Positions 14,501 through 20,500 of a DNA stretch of 64,000 nt are shown here, one piece after another (the stretch's first letter is position 1; the number at the start of each line of letters is the position of its first letter). The DNA comes from Actinernus sp. WN-2022 (Eukaryota; Cnidaria; Anthozoa; Actiniaria; Actinernidae). The notes under the pieces are model-generated. The model was not told the origin of the DNA. It saw only the letters and a list, made by a program, of their open reading frames with translations, and did no database searches. The stretch is taken from positions 2,372,660 to 2,436,659 of the forward strand of contig JAOWCC010000577.1 of assembly GCA_030867875.1 (NCBI GenBank), given 5' to 3'. A program made the position numbers and the translations under genes.

Positions 14501-17500
14501 TTAAGAGATCGATTATGTGAACACTTACTAGATGTTAGAACTAACAGCAAGGATCTCGCCAAACCAGTAGCTCGCCACTTTAATCTTCCTGACCATTGTA
14601 TTAATCACATCACTATATGCAGCATTTCTAACCCGTTTTAACAGAAAGAACATAACTTTATTTTCAAATTAGGCATTTTGACACCTCATGGCATTGATGA
14701 ATGCTTTTCGTTCATTTAATTTCATAATTCACGTATTCACTCAGATCGGCATGTTTCATTACTCTTTGTCGTTTCTATTGTTGGCACGATTTCCTTTGAT
14801 CCTTGATCTGAGTACATGTTTCCTCAGCGGTAATCCTGTATTCAACACTATATAAACCGTTTTCCCACCCACAATTTCCTCTTTTGCTCTGACGAAGGGC
14901 TAGCGCTCGAAACGTCAGCTGCTACTCGCTCCTCACGGTGATTAGCATACCTTAACCCCCCCGGAATTTCTGTTTGAAACGTGTTTGGGTTTTGAATTTT
15001 TGTTGTGGTTGTAAAATGTAAAACTGAATCCAAACCCATCCTCGTTCTCAGTGCCTCAACTTAACTGAAAAATCGGAGGACCTGGAAAGACAAAAACCGG
15101 ATATGATGTCCTAGATTCTAGAACATTGAAGCTGGACATTTTAGTTCCAGCCATTACAGTGCAATTCAAAAATCACAGAAATAAAACTAGATGCAGTTTA
15201 CTTTGTGCAAACAAAATCAGAACAGAAATTCCAGTAAATGATATGTATCGAACTCTCGCATTTATTGTACGGCATTGTCTGTATCTCTTCTTGTATCCAC
15301 CTTCAAGTGCATATAAGCCCAAATTAGTTATCTTTGATATCGATTGTACATGAATTGGATAGTCCAACGGTAGAATAATTATTGATTTGGGCATTGCGTC
15401 TATGAGATATAAAGGTTTATATTTGCAATATGCTAATGATGTTGTCACAGCCTCACTCAGGTTAGCTCAGTTGGTAGAGCACGGGTTAGAGTGCAGGAAG
15501 TCGGGGGTTCGAATCCCGGCCGCGTCCTTGGGCAGGGACGTTTATAAGCCGTTGGCCTTGTCTCCTACTTCTTATCAGTATTTGAAGGAAACGTGAAAGA
15601 ACCTGTTGTAGTCGATACTACTCGAAAAAGAGCAGGGGATTGTCACCCGGTACAGCAGCCTGGCCATTGCACTAACCACACACTCAGCGCCGTAAGCAGT
15701 CCGAAACAATTCACTGACGGGATATGTCAGTAAAGCGCCATGAGACTGTGGTGATGTGCCACTATATAAATATGGCCATTTATTTATTTTATTTGCTTGC
15801 TGAACGTCTTTGTGCTTGTGAATTAAGCTATTTTCTAATTTAGAATTTATTTTTGGAAAATCATTTTGATAAGCTTCAAATATAACTATTTAAAAATAGG
15901 TAATTTGTCTCCACCAGCATGCTTTTGTATAATAAGTGTGTCGGTGATGACATCACATCATTAGCATATTGGAAATATAAACCTTTATATCTTGTTGATG
16001 TTATACCCAAATCAAGAAATATTCTACCGTTGGACTGCGTGCGCACTAAGAAACAAACGGGGTCTGGGTATGAGATTGCCTTCAGTCGGCGAAGTACATA
16101 TCATTGATTCAAAATTGATACGGGTCAAAACTCCGACTTTGTCTTGTTATTTTGCTGAACAGCACAGGGACCTTGAAATTACCGTTCAATAAATCTACCT
16201 TATTTATCCTAAGGGAATCTTTGATTTCTACCCTCGATGAAGGGAATTTATTTTATTTTTCCCACTTTGCAGCATCCTTTTAACCGTTACACTTGCCGTA
16301 ACAATAAGAAATGAACAATCTGAAATCAACAGTGTTTACCGTCTCGTTTTTCTCGGCCAATGGAAATCCAGATACCTGGGTGCCCTTTGGGTGCGAAGAG
16401 TTTAAACTTTTTGAACTTGGCGCAGCCGTTGTTCAACAGCCAGTCAATGGCAAAACAATTTAAAAAAAATTCAGCACACTCTTGCCCCATTTGTGTCTTA
16501 GCAGGGCCAATTTTTCAGTTAAGTTGAGGAGGCATTGGGGACGAGGATGAATCCAAACCACATTTACACTTGTGGTGCACATGCGTGCATCGAGCAGTTA
16601 AAAAAATGATCTAATTCATCAAGTTCGTGCAAAACTGTGACGTCAACTGTGCCACTACTCTAATTAGCACATCGCTGTAGACCCGTTTATTGTATATTAA
16701 TATTTACCACACTGTAAAGTTCATATTTTACTCAGGATCAGTATATTGTTCCTGTTTGTTAAAGTGCCTATGAAATGAAAAAATTGATCCCGTTTTTATT
16801 TTATTTTATTACCGTAAATTATAGACTTCCCTTAGCCATTTTGTGCAATTAAAAATCAATTTGGAGAGCACGAACATGATTTTATTTCGTATCGAAGTCA
16901 GATGGAATTGCCAAGATCTGGCGACAATTTTTACGCCGTTAAAGATATGCTAATCACATGCGTGACGTCACTAGGTTTGCGCATTTATATTCACAAAGCC
17001 GACTGCAAGGATTTTATAAAAAATAATATGGCCATCTTCAAGGTTTCTCAAAGTACTACATACCGGTATTTAAATTGAAAACTGGCCAAAAATTCACATA
17101 TTTTGTAGTATTTATGGGGACGAATATAAGTGAGTACACCTTGTGACGTCATGCATGTGATTACCATATATTTAACGGCATAAAAATTGAAGCCAGATTT
17201 TGGCAATTCCGCCTGTTTTATTTGCACGAAATGACTAAGAGAAACCTAGAATTTAATAAAATAAAATAAAAACGGGATCCGTTTTTTCATTTCTTTGGCA
17301 CTTTAAAGGACACTGTCATACCCCGATAAACTTTCTCATGGAGAAAGACAAAAATAACTACTCAGATTGGTGCAATCCCTCTGAATTGCATCCACAAGTT
17401 CTGCATTGAAGCCTATGGTTACTAATTAATTCCATTTGCGAGCTATTGTTAATCGTGAACCTTTTTCCACGTTCGTTAATGTTTGAAACCTAGACGTTGG

Positions 17501-20500
17501 GCGGCACAAACCTTTTCAGTTAACCGTTAAACTAATTAGTTTCAATGTTGATGTTGAAAACCTTTGATATGTGTCAAGTTACATGTGCTTACATGTATTT
17601 CTGCTTAAAGGAGTGGCTACAGCCCCGTAAATGTAGCTGATGAAGATAGCGGCAGTAGTGAGGATGGAGATGTCCCGAAGTATGACTATGATTATCCAAT
17701 TGTTGATGCTCCTGATGTTAATAAGGCAAAAGAATTCATTATAAAGCAGATGCGAGACCACCCTGCTTTTCCAGTTACCATGCCTGGTAATCAAGGCGAA
17801 CCTACGTACTGTCCACCACCAGACTTTGGTTTGCCATCTGGTGGTAATTTGAGCTCACTTACAGCACCACCGCCACCTCAGAGGGGCCCAAGATCACCAT
17901 CTCCTTTGGTCGTTGTGAAAACTGGAAAAGCATCAGTTGACGTTTCGTCCCTTTTGCAACAGCAGCTATCAGCTGAAGCGGTTCAGAAGGAACTTATTGA
18001 ACGGCCAATACCAGTACCAAGGACAAGAGGGGGCACATCAGCTCATGTACTGAAACCAACAGGGCCAAGACAAACACCGCCTACAAGGCCGAAACCTCTT
18101 TCTAAGCCTGAATTACACAAGTGTTATACGGATTCCGCACTTGATAAGTCACCTGGTTTGCAGGCAGCCATGGCAACGTTTGATATCACAAAACATTCGT
18201 CCCGGTCTTCTCAGGGTAAATGCCTTATTGACATTCGTTGGTAATTTGAGAGCAGTTTTCGATTGAGTGTCAAAAGAAATATGTGATTGTGTTGGTTTTG
18301 CGTTTGCTTACCTTTTCTGTTGAGTGTGTGTTATGTAATTATCAGCCAATCAAATTCTAAACTGAAAATCAAACATTGTTTCAGTCCATCACGCAAATTG
18401 TCGTTTTATCGAGAGTTATTGACGATTGCGTTTACTTTTCCTCATGATTGGTTCAAGTAAATCCAATCACAAATTACTTCAGTTCGCGATTGGCTCATTC
18501 TGTTTTTACTTGCTCATGATTGGTTCAAGTAAATCCAATCACAAATTACTTCAGTTCGCGATTGGCTCATTGTGTTTTTACTTGCTCATGATTGGTTCAA
18601 GTAAATCCAATCACAAATTACTTCAGTTCGCGATTGGCTCATTCTGTTTTTACTTTCTCCTGTGATTATATTGAATCTGTAATTACTTTGGTTTTGGTTT
18701 TACGATACTCAATCTAAAACCGCTCTAGATACATGTAACTATGTTGTCTTGTTATTGTGTTTATATACATGTGAGTTATATATACGAGTTATTTCCCGGG
18801 TGAGATGTCCGTACATAGAAAACCTGTGCTAGAGGTGTCGAAATGGACTGACCGAGGTGCAGGTTTTCTCTGTTCGGACCAACCCTAAGCCCGTAAATAA
18901 CGTTTTCTATTCTCTTTCGACTGTGTGGCTCGAGTGTGTGGTTTAATACTGTGACCGTGGTCAGAGATAGGAAAAAGTTCCCCACTCCCCGAACCCATCA
19001 GATTGCAGGAAATTGTAGGTTACCGCCCGCTCGTGCGCGAAAAATATATAAGAAAAAATGTTACAAGAACTTAAATATAGCTTCCTTATATAACAACATA
19101 CTAGATAGTTATGTATTTTCATGAGCTTTTGTAATAGACGTGTATACGAGAATGCAGAATGATTATAAATCAACTCTAAATCGCTAGAAATCATACGCCA
19201 CCCACCCAATAAAGAATATACACAGTGGACTTAATTGTAGTGAGGAGGTGTTATCTTAAAACTTGCAACAATTTTCTATCATTTTACAAAACCATGTTGA
19301 ATTAACTATAAATTACCATATATGGCACTTGGATTACCACCATACATGGCACTTGGATTTGCTGTGATTCAACTAATCTGGTTTGTTCTGATTTGCTTCT
19401 GCTGTTTATAATAAAACAGATTTAGAGGAAGAGGGTTCAGACAAAGAGGATTACTTGCAAATTCTTCCGGATGACCAGTCAGCTAATAAACCCAAGCCAT
19501 CCACACTTGAGAGGTAAGAAGAGTTTGTTTTGTTCTATTCTTTTAGGGAGAATATATCTCTTAACCCCTGGCTTGATTTGTAATTCTCAGAGGCCGTTCT
19601 GACGCAGTAGCAATGTTGAGTCCTAGGAGAGTAAAACCCTTTTCCCATCTATACTCGTTCTTAGACTGGTCAGGCTGGTCACTGTGACAAAGGTCTACTG
19701 AATATGCTACATGGAGTTAGTTATTTCAGTAGCACCTGATTTGCCTAATATAGAGGGAATCACATGACTGTGGAGGGCATATCGTTTATTCAGCCCACGT
19801 AGTATTAAAGTACCATTTGCAGCCTGAGCGTAGATACTTCAATGACTGAACAAAAAATCATGGCATTAGTATTTTCAAAATACAACGCCAAATGAATTTG
19901 GCAACTTTTTACCATCTTCAAAGTTTGCCATTTTCACCTATATGCAATTCTTTTGTGCGTATTGCTTTGGGTGAGGTTTCGTGAGTGCTTCAAACTTTTC
20001 TAAATTACTTGCTGGCGACCTGTTGACGGGATTTGCACCTGAATTCATGACTTCCCGCGTCACCACCGAAATCTGATTGGTCTAAATGGATAGGATGATG
20101 AAGCAAGAGCCAATAACTCGGATACACACCAGGGTTCGTTTGCAGTTCGACACACGCGCGTTTTCATGAGGGCGGTTTTATATTTGGCCGCGTATTTTGG
20201 TAATAATACTAATGAATAATTGATGTTGTTTTTATTATCATTATTATATGTGTTTTTTGCAGAATGCGACCTGAAGGTAAAAGTTTCCATAAAGGATACA
20301 AAGAGGTAAGACTAATTCATAAATCATTGAATACAACTGGATTAAAGATTAAAGTAGATTTTAAAGTCTATAGCACTAGCAATTTGATTTTGGCCCACTG
20401 TAGACTGAAGCTGCTCTATATTTCTATATGAAGTAGTGTTTTCATCCACTCTTAATTGCTATCCATCAAAACAGTCTCAGATTTTCTCCAGTACTTACTG

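Noticed and set aside
15462..15535. tRNA gene
   Set aside because: Boxes A and B are present but no cloverleaf closes and the sequence continues into a SINE body found again at 32222.
18426..18665. 79-residue frame with MIGSSKSNHKLLQ repeats
   Set aside because: Product of the 72-bp tandem repeat inside an intron.
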